Shown piece by piece: positions 34,488 to 43,124 of a stretch of DNA of 64,000 bases. Source of the stretch: Flavobacterium sp. SUN052. GTDB lineage: Bacteria > Bacteroidota > Bacteroidia > Flavobacteriales > Flavobacteriaceae. The notes below the pieces were generated by a model. That model worked only from the letters and a program-made list of their open reading frames with translations, was not told the origin of the DNA and did no database searches. How positions within the stretch are numbered: position 1 is the first letter of the stretch; the number at the start of each line of letters is the position of its first letter. The stretch lies in assembly GCF_028867935.1 (NCBI RefSeq), contig NZ_JAPQNS010000001.1, positions 1,302,001-1,366,000 of the forward strand, written 5' to 3'. Position numbers and translations under genes: made by a program.

Positions 34488-35090
34488 ATGTATTCAAGTC
34501 TGATGCGGTTTTTCTCCAATACCCTTTCCGATGCCGAGTTGCTGGACGGTCTTCGGGCTGGTGGTACGAATCGACGGCTTTACGAAACTAGTTTGTACGA
34601 CCGCTACGCTTATTTCATCCGGGAAGGTGCTCGTAAACACCGGCTCGACGAAGATGATACCGCTACTGCTTATGCCGATGCCATCCTGTCTGTAATCGAC
34701 CAGGTGGTAACCGGCCGTTTTGAGGGCCGCTCTGGTCTGAAAACATACCTCTACCAGATATTTACGCACAAATGTGTTGACGGTATTCGTAAAAAGACGA
34801 CTAATCGGGAAAGCGTACACCAGCACGGCGTTGAAATCGACGGAACCCTGCTGCAATTACCTGACGATAGCCGCACGATCATTCAGCAGTTAATTGCTCA
34901 GTATGAAGCTGAACGCCTGCGTGAGCAGCTGAAGTTACTGGGGGATAAATGCCGGTCGATGTTGTTGGCCTGGGCGGATGGGTTTTCGGATGAACACATT
35001 GCTCAGCAACATCAGTACAATACGGCTGCTGTTGCCAAAACAAGTCGGCTGCGTTGTTTAGATAAGTTGCGCGAATTATACCGAACGTAA
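34488..35090 (+). CDS. RNA polymerase sigma-70 family (ECF-like) factor
   Basis: 200 residues from ATG 34488; ATG 34503 (MRFFSNTLSDAELLDGL) is an alternative. A region-2-like part includes YDRYAYFIREGARKHRLDED and the helix FEGRSGLKTYLYQIFTHKCVDGIRKK (promoter -10 recognition). Region 4 is near the C terminus (LKLLGDKCRSMLLAWADGFS then a helix-turn-helix ending in KLRELYRT). No other sigma domains. It is 23 bases upstream of a membrane protein laid out as an anti-sigma factor, which supports an ECF role. It is divergent from classical ECFs, and the target promoter is unknown. Confidence 0.82.
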   Translation: MYSSLMRFFSNTLSDAELLDGLRAGGTNRRLYETSLYDRYAYFIREGARKHRLDEDDTATAYADAILSVIDQVVTGRFEGRSGLKTYLYQIFTHKCVDGIRKKTTNRESVHQHGVEIDGTLLQLPDDSRTIIQQLIAQYEAERLREQLKLLGDKCRSMLLAWADGFSDEHIAQQHQYNTAAVAKTSRLRCLDKLRELYRT

Positions 35091-35113
35091 CCGACCCGGT
35101 CCGGGTGGAGTTT

Positions 35114-35830
35114 ATGACAACTGATTGGAGCCTTATTGATGATTATTTTGCCAATCGGCTACCGGCCGATGAGCGAACCCGGTTTGAAGCTACCCTGCGT
35201 ACGGATACGGCATTGGCAGAGGCAGTTGCCTTTTACCTATCGGCACGAAATACCCTTCAGACCGAGGCCTATACAACCCGACGGGACGAACTTAAAGCCC
35301 GGAAACCCCGCCTGACTCGCCCAACACCCTGGCCCTATGCCGTAGCGGCCGCTGCCTGTCTGGTGCTATTGCTGGGAATTGGCTGGATACTTTGGCAGCC
35401 CAAAACATCCCCCAACGAACTGGCCGATGCGTATATCAGGGATAACCTGACGCAAGTTTCGCTTACGATGGGCGCTGATAATTCGGATCTCCAGCAATCG
35501 CTCGACCTGATCAACAAAAGCGAGTTAGCTCAGGCTGCCCAACGCCTAACCGATCTGCTCAAACGCGAACCAACCAATACAGATGCGCTCAAATGGTCGG
35601 GTGTGGTCTCGCTTCGGCTCGGTCGGTATGATAAAGCCATCAGCCAGTTTCAGGCACTGGGCCACCGAAACGAGTTATACGCCAACCCCGGTTTGTTTTA
35701 CGAAGCTCTTGCCCGGCTCAAACGAAACCAACCGAATGATAAAGACACGGCTAAAACCTTGTTAGAGACCGTAGTGAATCAGAAATTAGATGGTTCACAA
35801 GCGGCAAGTCAATTCTTGGAGAGTTTGTAA
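35114..35830 (+). CDS. Single-pass membrane TPR protein, putative anti-sigma factor
   Basis: 238 residues from ATG 35114 (a GTG at 35105 is in frame). Residues 1 to about 70 are helical (MTTDWSLIDDYFANRLPADE), like the cytoplasmic head of anti-sigma factors, but without the zinc HxxxCxxC. One membrane helix follows at about 76-94 (YAVAAAACLVLLLGIGWILW). Residues 120-238 contain TPR-like repeats on the far side of the membrane (ALKWSGVVSLRLGRYDKAIS). Position directly after the sigma gene makes this the natural anti-sigma partner. Function is inferred from layout, not homology. Confidence 0.72.
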   Translation: MTTDWSLIDDYFANRLPADERTRFEATLRTDTALAEAVAFYLSARNTLQTEAYTTRRDELKARKPRLTRPTPWPYAVAAAACLVLLLGIGWILWQPKTSPNELADAYIRDNLTQVSLTMGADNSDLQQSLDLINKSELAQAAQRLTDLLKREPTNTDALKWSGVVSLRLGRYDKAISQFQALGHRNELYANPGLFYEALARLKRNQPNDKDTAKTLLETVVNQKLDGSQAASQFLESL

Positions 35831-35880
35831 GATCGTTGTTTGATCGACTGATATTCCGAAACTATTAATCCTTTTCCTTT

Positions 35881-37233
35881 ATGATTGTACCGTTACCACC
35901 ATTGAAACGGCCTATGCTGTGGCTCCTTGCTACATTATTAGTAGTCAGTACGTTCGAAAGTTGCAAACGAAAATGCCCGGATAAACCCGTTATTGACGAA
36001 AAATTATACCCTGTCCCCTGGAATTCAGCTACGATTCAGCTTTCAAGTAATTTATCCGATGCCGAAATTCGGGCAACCTTCCCCGCCGGGGCTCGGGATG
36101 CCATCGTTTCGATCCGTCGATGTTCTTGCGATTCAACCTTGGTCAATGTGACCTTTCCGAGTAGTTTTACGATCAATGGGTCGGGCGATCCGGCAACAGT
36201 GCAAACCGGGAATACAGGTACAAGTGGAGATCTTGATTTACCGTTAGGTTCGGTGGTAGCTATTAACTACCCTATTAGTAATTTGCAAGATCCCGAACAA
36301 AGGCTACCAACAAAAGATGAAAATCTATCACGCCTATTGAAGTTACCAGGGAATGAACCCGCGAATGCAAAAACTGTAAGCATTGGGGTATTTGATACAG
36401 GATTGATTGACGATGGGACCTATTTATCTGGCTCCGCCTGGAAATTTCCCACCAAACTATGCTCAAGTACGGGTGTGATAGGAGGAGCCACTTCGGGGCA
36501 GGTTGGGTATTCGTTCCTAGACACTCCCTCAGGGGTTAATTATACGGATGACAATAAGTACCATCACGGATCACGCGTAGCCAATCTGATTGCCCGACAA
36601 TTTGATGGAAGTTCTGTTATCCCCAAAATCATTCCCCTTAAAGTACTGGACCAGCATAATAGCGGAGATATGTTTGCCCTGCTTTGTGCCATGGAAACAG
36701 CCCGGCTCAACAAAGTACAAGTCTATAATCTGAGCTTAGGCTATTATGGCGAGATGCAGCCCCTTTTGCGGAAGTATATCCAGAAATCGTTAGCCGATGA
36801 TCCCAAACGGTACATAGTGGTAGCGGCAGGGAATCGGTCAGCTAGCGATACTGCCAAGGACCATTCGGATAGTATGTTCCCTAAATTTTATCCGGCTGCC
36901 TTTAGTGCTGAGTTTGATCGACTCCTTATGGTTACTACTATTCAGAAACCCTCTCTGCCAAAAGTAGAAGCAAGTACCCGACAAAACTATAGTAAATTAT
37001 TCGGGTGGGGTGTTCTGGCTGATTCGGCTGATCGATTTGAACTAGGCAGAGATAACGCGTATATTTTTGGAAGTTCGTTTGCCACTCCAATTCTGACGGG
37101 TCGCCTGGCTCGTTTGATTGGTGAAGGTGAGTTATTACCTGCCGATAAATTGATTCAACAAATGACTACTGGTGTTCCCGGATCGGGTGGGAGTCATGTT
37201 CGGGGAAATCGATATATTGGTTCTCGTCCTTAA
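35881..37233 (+). CDS. Secreted subtilisin-like (S8) serine protease
   Basis: 450 residues. An N-terminal hydrophobic signal ends in a Cys (STFESCK), perhaps a non-ideal lipobox. The S8 triad is in order: Asp172 in IGVFDTGL, His229 in KYHHGSRVANL, and Ser399 in FGSSFATP; the oxyanion Asn lies in VVAAGNRS. The HGSRVAN and SSFATP variants are slightly unusual. It should act in the periplasm or at the surface. Placed 50 bases after the anti-sigma-like gene and before the TPR-CHAT protease, it is a candidate for processing the membrane protein. Confidence 0.87.
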   Translation: MIVPLPPLKRPMLWLLATLLVVSTFESCKRKCPDKPVIDEKLYPVPWNSATIQLSSNLSDAEIRATFPAGARDAIVSIRRCSCDSTLVNVTFPSSFTINGSGDPATVQTGNTGTSGDLDLPLGSVVAINYPISNLQDPEQRLPTKDENLSRLLKLPGNEPANAKTVSIGVFDTGLIDDGTYLSGSAWKFPTKLCSSTGVIGGATSGQVGYSFLDTPSGVNYTDDNKYHHGSRVANLIARQFDGSSVIPKIIPLKVLDQHNSGDMFALLCAMETARLNKVQVYNLSLGYYGEMQPLLRKYIQKSLADDPKRYIVVAAGNRSASDTAKDHSDSMFPKFYPAAFSAEFDRLLMVTTIQKPSLPKVEASTRQNYSKLFGWGVLADSADRFELGRDNAYIFGSSFATPILTGRLARLIGEGELLPADKLIQQMTTGVPGSGGSHVRGNRYIGSRP

Positions 37234-37251
37234 TAATCACACTATTAAGTA

Positions 37252-37279
37252 AAAGGCCGTTTAACAACGGCCTTTTTTT
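37252..37279 (+). terminator. Rho-independent terminator between the S8 and TPR-CHAT genes
   Basis: AAAGGCCGTT (37252-37261) pairs with AACGGCCTTT (37266-37275) and continues into a run of seven T. It ends 4 bases before the TPR-CHAT ATG (37284). Expression of that gene must therefore come from read-through, a very short leader, or controlled antitermination. Confidence 0.85.
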
Positions 37280-37283
37280 GCTT

Positions 37284-40103
37284 ATGTCCAGAACTTGTTA
37301 TGCCTTTTTGCTTGTGGTAGGATACCTATCACCCTACATATGTCAGGCACAGAGAAATTGTCCTGATATGGCGGCTCGCTACAGCGAACTGAACGAATTA
37401 AATACACTTTCAACAGACTCTCTCCGGATTTTGAAGGGTGTTCAGTTGCTACGGCAATGGAAGAAATGCCATGCAACAACCGATTCAGTATATGCCAAAT
37501 TAGTTCATGTGCTTGGCAGATGTTATTGGTACACTGGAGAACTAAATGAAGGAGAAAAGTATACCCGTGAAGCAATTAATGTTAATAGCCGCCGACAACC
37601 GCTCACCCGTCCACTCAATTTGGCGAATAGTTATAATAATCTAGGGCAGATTTTAGGATTGAAAGGACAGTATCGACAAGCTATAGATAGTTACAGTAAG
37701 TCCGTTTCAATTGCTGGTCGTAATAGAAGTAGATTTTTTGTTGCTGCAATTGCACTAGAAAAAAAAGCTACCTTACTCTATGAACTAGGTGATTATGAAC
37801 AGGCGGTATTGAGTGCTAGGCAGGGGTATGAATTTGCAAAGTCTATATCAGATACCAATCTGATGGCTCGAAACCTAGTGCAGGAATCGCAATCACTATC
37901 TAAAGAAAATGAAAACGAGCAGGCTAATTTGGTTATTCAACAGGCATTGAGTTTAGCCAGACAAATGCCCAATTCTTCGGATTTGGCGAATACGTTTTCA
38001 TTGGCCGCTACGGTAAGCCGCTCATTAGGGGATTTTACAAGCGCAATTCAGTATCATGAGCGTGCTTTTTTATTAAATAAGCAGTCTGGAAATAAGTATG
38101 GGTGTTGGCAAACACAGACTAACTTAGCCTATGTCTATCAAACTAACCTGCATCAACATAAAAAAGCGTTATACTATTTTTCCCAAGCCGAACAGTTTGC
38201 AACTACTCCAACACAACAGGCTGTTGTAAAGGCATTTCGGGCATCGTCTGTATCGGAAACTGGACAATCAGCCCAAGCTTTGAAAATGATACGGGACGCG
38301 TTGGGACTTTTTGCAATTGGTTACCCAACTAGCCCTTTGGATTCCAACGCGGTTCGGTCAGTCGGACAGAAAGAATATCTTCTCTCGGTACTAAAAATAG
38401 AGGGGAATATTTTGTACCAATTGGCTCGTAAAACTCGACAGGTTAATTATTGGAAGCAGGCACGCCGGACGTATCAGGTGGCTGATTATATAATCGACCT
38501 TATGCGGTGGGAACATCAGGGCCAGCAATCAAAACTGTATTGGCGTGAAACATCTCATTCACTCTACGAAAATGCTATCGATGTTTGCTCCAACTTGGCA
38601 GATGCTCCAGGCGCTTTTTATTTCATTGAGAAAAGCCGTGCAGTTTTACTTACCGATAAATTAAATGAACTTGGTGCAAGAAGACAGCTACCGTCCGATC
38701 TAGCTCAACAGGAGCAGTCCCTTAGCAATAATGTGGAATCGCTTCGCGCCAATCTAATCCAACAACAGGTAGGTACCCCATCAAATAGGCAGATACAAAC
38801 CCAGCTGTTGCTCGCTCAGGAGAAACGGGATTCGTTTGTTCGGCATATGGAGAAAACCAATCCGCTGTATTATCGGTATCGTTATGATAATGCTATTCGT
38901 CCCTTAGCCGAGGTAAGCCAATGGCTGCTTCAGCGAAAGCAATCGCTGGTCAGTTATTTTGTGGGTGATAGCGCATTGTATGTACTGGGTATTGGCAGCA
39001 ACGGAAGCCGCCGGTTGATTCGCCAACCCGTTACGGCCTACACCACCAGCCTGCATACCTGGTTAATGCTACTTAATAACCCGGTGGCGCTGAATGGAAA
39101 ACTTCCCCAATTCGTGCAGACGGGCAACCGCCTGTATCATCTACTGCTGGAACCCCTGCATTTGCCCAAAGGTCGGGTGATGGTATCTCCCGATGGGTTC
39201 TTTTTGCCGTTTGAAGCACTCAGCCGATCAGCTACCGTGCCTTCTCCCGATTACCTGGTCAATTCCTACGCCTTTAGCTACGTGTATTCGGTTAACCGAA
39301 TGCTCAGCGATCCACCTTCGATTGCTCGGGATGGTAGTTTTGCGGGTTTTGCGCCCGTAACGTTTTCCCATGCCCACAATCAGCCCAGTCTCCCCTCCCT
39401 GTCGGGTTCGGATGAGTCGCTCAAGCGGGTGGGATCTCATTACTTTATGCCCACCTTATTGACTGGTTCGGTAGCGACCCGCGCCCAGTTTCGTGCATTG
39501 GCTCCCACGGCGAGTGTGGTCCAGTTATTTACCCATGCGGATGCTGACACGCTGCAACGAGAACCGGTGCTGTATTTTGCTGACTCGTCGCTGCGCCTTT
39601 CCGAACTTCAGACGGGTCCTGCCTTCCAAACCCAGTTGCTGGTTTTGTCGGCCTGCCGGACCGGGGTTGGCAGTCATCAAAAAGGGGAGGGGGTATTCAG
39701 TTTGGCGCGTGGCTTTGCCGCTTTGGGCGTGCCGAGTATGCTTACAACACTGTGGAGTGTAGAGAACAAGCCTACCTACGCGCTCACCGAACAGTTTTAT
39801 GAAAAACTGTCGGAAGGTTTATCGAAAGATGTCGCATTACAACAGACCAAGCAGGAGTGGTTGCAGCGTGCGTCCCGTTCCGAACAGTTACCGCATATCT
39901 GGGCGGGGATGATTTTGATTGGCGATAGTCAACCATTGCAGAAACAAACCTCAATGGCGTCAATCTGGATTGGGGTCAGTTTGAGTATGCTGTTGCTTCT
40001 GTTCTTATACATTCGCAGGAAACAGAAAAGGAGAGAAAAAGCAGGTTGGCTTTCTCCTAATGAATCCGCTCAGTCGGGCAGTTGGAAACCGTCGCTTAAT
40101 TGA
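37284..40103 (+). CDS. Secreted, membrane-anchored TPR-CHAT protease
   Basis: 939 residues from ATG 37284 (MSRTCYAFLLVVGYLSPYIC, a Sec signal peptide). Residues about 60-450 contain many TPR motifs (NNLGQILGLKGQYRQAIDSY and similar), then a coiled coil, then a C-terminal CHAT caspase-fold domain at about 560-885. The catalytic dyad is visible: His751 in QLFTHADAD and Cys791 in LSACRTGVG, with GEGVFSLARGFAALG after it. A membrane helix (893-912) is followed by a basic tail (RRKQKRREK). The inferred topology has TPR and CHAT outside the cytoplasmic membrane. The 3' end overlaps the convergent exonuclease gene by 34 bases. Confidence 0.9.
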   Translation: MSRTCYAFLLVVGYLSPYICQAQRNCPDMAARYSELNELNTLSTDSLRILKGVQLLRQWKKCHATTDSVYAKLVHVLGRCYWYTGELNEGEKYTREAINVNSRRQPLTRPLNLANSYNNLGQILGLKGQYRQAIDSYSKSVSIAGRNRSRFFVAAIALEKKATLLYELGDYEQAVLSARQGYEFAKSISDTNLMARNLVQESQSLSKENENEQANLVIQQALSLARQMPNSSDLANTFSLAATVSRSLGDFTSAIQYHERAFLLNKQSGNKYGCWQTQTNLAYVYQTNLHQHKKALYYFSQAEQFATTPTQQAVVKAFRASSVSETGQSAQALKMIRDALGLFAIGYPTSPLDSNAVRSVGQKEYLLSVLKIEGNILYQLARKTRQVNYWKQARRTYQVADYIIDLMRWEHQGQQSKLYWRETSHSLYENAIDVCSNLADAPGAFYFIEKSRAVLLTDKLNELGARRQLPSDLAQQEQSLSNNVESLRANLIQQQVGTPSNRQIQTQLLLAQEKRDSFVRHMEKTNPLYYRYRYDNAIRPLAEVSQWLLQRKQSLVSYFVGDSALYVLGIGSNGSRRLIRQPVTAYTTSLHTWLMLLNNPVALNGKLPQFVQTGNRLYHLLLEPLHLPKGRVMVSPDGFFLPFEALSRSATVPSPDYLVNSYAFSYVYSVNRMLSDPPSIARDGSFAGFAPVTFSHAHNQPSLPSLSGSDESLKRVGSHYFMPTLLTGSVATRAQFRALAPTASVVQLFTHADADTLQREPVLYFADSSLRLSELQTGPAFQTQLLVLSACRTGVGSHQKGEGVFSLARGFAALGVPSMLTTLWSVENKPTYALTEQFYEKLSEGLSKDVALQQTKQEWLQRASRSEQLPHIWAGMILIGDSQPLQKQTSMASIWIGVSLSMLLLLFLYIRRKQKRREKAGWLSPNESAQSGSWKPSLN

Positions 40104-40687
40104 AACAGTCGTTTTAGACAGGCCGCCGTCAATACTGCGTCTTCGAGTGCATTATGAAAGTCATCTTCCCGTTCGAGAGAAAAGAATCCGGCGATGTCTT
40201 TCAGGCTGAGGCCGCGTGGGGTGTTTTTACCTTTCTTTTTGAGAAGCCTGAACACAAAGTAGCTCAGGGTATGCAGATCTAACAATACACGGGAATAAGG
40301 CCACTTTAGTTTTTCGAGCCGGTAAGCCTCTTTCAGAAACTGAATATCATTCATTACGCTCTGGCCGCAGATCACCACGTTTCGCAAATAAGGTGTGTTA
40401 TCGGGGCCACTGCCCAGTTTACGAATCCCCAAATTAGTAATGATCCACTCTTCCAGCTCGGGAAGCACATCGTAGATCATAGGGGCATCTTCCAAATCGC
40501 TTAGCGACAGGTTGTGGACTTTTTCGGCTGAGGCCGTAAAGGCTTCTTCATTTTCGGGATATACATTGCTGAGGTAGCGTCCTTTCTCAACCCAGTCGTC
40601 ATCAAAAAGCACAGCTCCTATCTGAATAATCTCGTTATACTCCGGGTCTGGTCCCGACATCTCCAGGTCAAGTACTAAATAAGGCAT
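40070..40687 (-). CDS. DEDD-family 3'-5' exonuclease
   Basis: 205 residues. Exonuclease fold of the DnaQ/RNase T type: DLEMSGPDPEYNEIIQIGA (motif I, Asp and Glu), VICGQSVMNDIQFL (motif II, Asp), and DDFHNALEDAVLTAACL (motif III, His and Asp, DEDDh). The DExEx motif I is written DLEMS. It is a stand-alone DNA or RNA trimming exonuclease; the exact substrate is unclear. It ends inside the TPR-CHAT gene, tail to tail, with a 34-base overlap. Confidence 0.88.
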   Translation of the reverse strand: MPYLVLDLEMSGPDPEYNEIIQIGAVLFDDDWVEKGRYLSNVYPENEEAFTASAEKVHNLSLSDLEDAPMIYDVLPELEEWIITNLGIRKLGSGPDNTPYLRNVVICGQSVMNDIQFLKEAYRLEKLKWPYSRVLLDLHTLSYFVFRLLKKKGKNTPRGLSLKDIAGFFSLEREDDFHNALEDAVLTAACLKRLFQLSDGFQLPD

Positions 40688-40876
40688 ATACAGTAAACAA
40701 TTATCAACGAGCAGTGAGCAGCTAACAGCGTAAATACCCTGTAAATATAGGGGCTAAATTTGGGTACTCTGTTGGTTTACGACTAATCACTGGTCATTGT
40801 TAGCTGTTACCTGCTCCCTGTTATAAACCATTTCTCCCTATTTTAGCGTTTTACTAAAAATTAACCCTTATTCGGT

Positions 40877-41809
40877 ATGACGCGCACCGCCTACGAAAAT
40901 GAATCCGAAGCCCGCCTAAGGGCTTTTGCGGGAGCATTCGGCATCTCGCTCTTTGTTCTGATCGTGCTCTTTCTGGTCACGCTGTCCCAATCCATTCCAC
41001 AACCACCGCCTATTGAGTTTGTGGAGGTTAACTTTGGAACTGATAATGTTGGGAGCGGAAAGATCCAGACCTACAATAAACCCAGCGACTCTAAAAATGC
41101 GGTGGACGTCAAAAAAGCGGAAGACCGTCCTAACCCAAAGGTCACAACAACCAATAGGGTTGAAAAAACGCCGGTCAGACCCGTTCCCAAGGTAGAAGAG
41201 ATCAAGGTTAGCAAAACCATAGCCGAAAAGCCAATTATTGCCAGTCGCACGGAAAGTCCGGTAAGTGTACCTGAAAAAGCAGAACCAAAAAAAACGGAGG
41301 CTCCCAAGCCGTCGCCCGCTCCACCGCGGGCAGAACCCGTTAAAAAAGTAGAAACCGTAGATCCTAATGCGCTCTATAAGCGATCATCAGGGGGCGGAGG
41401 CTCTAATGGCACGGTTGGTAAAGCGGCTGGTACGGGTGGTAATAATAACGGTGACGACAAAAGTGGGGTAGGAGACAAGGGGAATCCCGACGGAAAAATT
41501 GATGCAAAAGAGTACTACGGTAAACCCGGTGGCAGCAGTACAGGCGTCGCTTTCAATGTGGCGGGCTGGAGTATTGGCAACCGATCGATTGATAAGGATG
41601 CTTCTGACGAGAGTGGTAAAATTGTCTTCCGGATAAAAGTTGATCAGAGTGGGAGTATTGTTGCTGTTAACGTGGTGGAGACCCAGGTGAGTCCGTCGAT
41701 CACCGATTACTACAAACGACAGATCTCCCGACTCCGACCGCAACCCAAATCCTCGGTCGTTCCCGAGATTTCGACGGGCACGGTTACCATCAACGTTCAA
41801 TCCCGCTAA
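40877..41809 (+). CDS. tonB: TonB-type energy transducer
   Basis: 310 residues. One N-terminal membrane anchor (FGISLFVLIVLFLVTL, about residues 20-40), a long Pro/Lys/Glu-rich periplasm-spanning segment (about 55-170), a Gly-rich stretch, and a C-terminal TonB-like domain with KIVFRIKVDQSGSIVAVNVV. TonB couples the ExbBD proton channel to outer-membrane receptors. No exbB or exbD lies directly upstream, so those are elsewhere. It is 13 bases before folC and probably co-transcribed. Confidence 0.85.
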   Translation: MTRTAYENESEARLRAFAGAFGISLFVLIVLFLVTLSQSIPQPPPIEFVEVNFGTDNVGSGKIQTYNKPSDSKNAVDVKKAEDRPNPKVTTTNRVEKTPVRPVPKVEEIKVSKTIAEKPIIASRTESPVSVPEKAEPKKTEAPKPSPAPPRAEPVKKVETVDPNALYKRSSGGGGSNGTVGKAAGTGGNNNGDDKSGVGDKGNPDGKIDAKEYYGKPGGSSTGVAFNVAGWSIGNRSIDKDASDESGKIVFRIKVDQSGSIVAVNVVETQVSPSITDYYKRQISRLRPQPKSSVVPEISTGTVTINVQSR

Positions 41810-41822
41810 GATTCCGCCCACG

Positions 41823-43124
41823 ATGACCTACAACGAGACGATTGACTATCTCTATAGTCGGCTTCCCGTATTTCACCGCGTCGGTTCTAAAGCGTTAAAA
41901 CCAGGTTTAGGCAATACCATTAAACTCTGTGCGGCATTAGGAAACCCACACGAGAAATTCCTGTCTATTCATGTAGGTGGGACCAATGGAAAGGGGAGTA
42001 CCTCCCATATGCTGGCCAGCATATATGGGGAAGCTGGTCTGAAAGTAGGACTCTATACCTCGCCCCATCTGTACTCCTTTACAGAGCGAATTCGTATCAA
42101 TGGTCAGCCGATTCCGGAGGCCGAGGTTGTTCAGTTTGTGGAGCGGAACAACGCATTGGTCGAGGATATCGAACCGTCTTTCTTTGAACTGACAGTAGCG
42201 ATGGCTTTCGATTATTTCGCCCGTGAGCAGGTTGATCTGGCCATCATCGAAGTAGGTCTGGGCGGGCGGTTAGACTCGACGAATATTATTACTCCCCTGG
42301 TATCTGTCATCACTAATATCAGCTACGATCATATGGATGTGCTGGGTGATACCCTGGCCGCCATTGCGGGTGAGAAAGCAGGAATAATTAAGCCCGGAAT
42401 TCCTGCCGTTATTGGGGAATGGGTTGCCGAGACGCGTCCCGTATTTCAAGCTGAAGCGGACAAAAAAAACGCTCCTATTTCCTTTGCTTCTGATCGCTTT
42501 TCGGTGACCGATTTAGGCGTCGTCAAGGAGCGCAGACAACTCACAATTTCCGATCGAAACGAGCCTCAGCAACCTCCGTTTTCATGCGAACTGGATTTGC
42601 TCGGGGCTTACCAGATTCAGAACATTCCAGCTATCCTACAAACGGTCGATTTGCTCCAAAATCGCTTCCCTGTGAGTCGTTCGACGCTGGGGAGGGGATT
42701 GGCCAATACCGTGCAAAATACGGGCCTACAGGGGCGTTTTCAGACCATTCATACAACCCCCCGCGTGATTGTCGACACGGCCCATAACGAAGCCGGCATT
42801 CGGGCGCTCTTGCAAACGATTTACACAATCCCGCACACGCAACTCCGAATAGTTTTTGGCGTCGTTGCTGACAAAAACGCACAGCCCGTTTTAGATCAAT
42901 TACCGCGCACAGCCGTGTATTACCTTTGTAAAGCGGATTCTCCGCGTTCATTGGCTGTTGACAAACTAGCCGTTTATTTTGCTGCCAATCAATTAACATT
43001 CAGAGAGTTTAATACTGTAAACGAAGCATTAAAGCAATCAATTCACGATTCTAAATTTGGAGAATTGGTAATTGTAACTGGCAGTACTTACGTAGTTTCA
43101 GAAGTAAATAAATTAACATTGTGA
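41823..43124 (+). CDS. folC: Folylpolyglutamate / dihydrofolate synthase
   Basis: 433 residues, the usual FolC length. Mur-ligase fold with the ATP-binding loop HVGGTNGKGSTSHMLASI, KVGLYTSPHL, the EVGLGGRLDSTN motif and the second-domain VDTAHNEAG. It adds glutamate to folates and joins dihydropteroate to glutamate. The coding sequence overlaps trmB by four bases (GTGA). In its last 150 bases and into trmB the DNA becomes visibly more AT-rich than the rest of the gene. Confidence 0.94.
   Translation: MTYNETIDYLYSRLPVFHRVGSKALKPGLGNTIKLCAALGNPHEKFLSIHVGGTNGKGSTSHMLASIYGEAGLKVGLYTSPHLYSFTERIRINGQPIPEAEVVQFVERNNALVEDIEPSFFELTVAMAFDYFAREQVDLAIIEVGLGGRLDSTNIITPLVSVITNISYDHMDVLGDTLAAIAGEKAGIIKPGIPAVIGEWVAETRPVFQAEADKKNAPISFASDRFSVTDLGVVKERRQLTISDRNEPQQPPFSCELDLLGAYQIQNIPAILQTVDLLQNRFPVSRSTLGRGLANTVQNTGLQGRFQTIHTTPRVIVDTAHNEAGIRALLQTIYTIPHTQLRIVFGVVADKNAQPVLDQLPRTAVYYLCKADSPRSLAVDKLAVYFAANQLTFREFNTVNEALKQSIHDSKFGELVIVTGSTYVVSEVNKLTL

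Noticed and set aside
34488..40103. A genuine type III-E CRISPR (Craspase) system
   Set aside because: No CRISPR array, Cas7-11-like effector or guide genes occur in the window, and the CHAT protein has a signal peptide; only the logic is similar.
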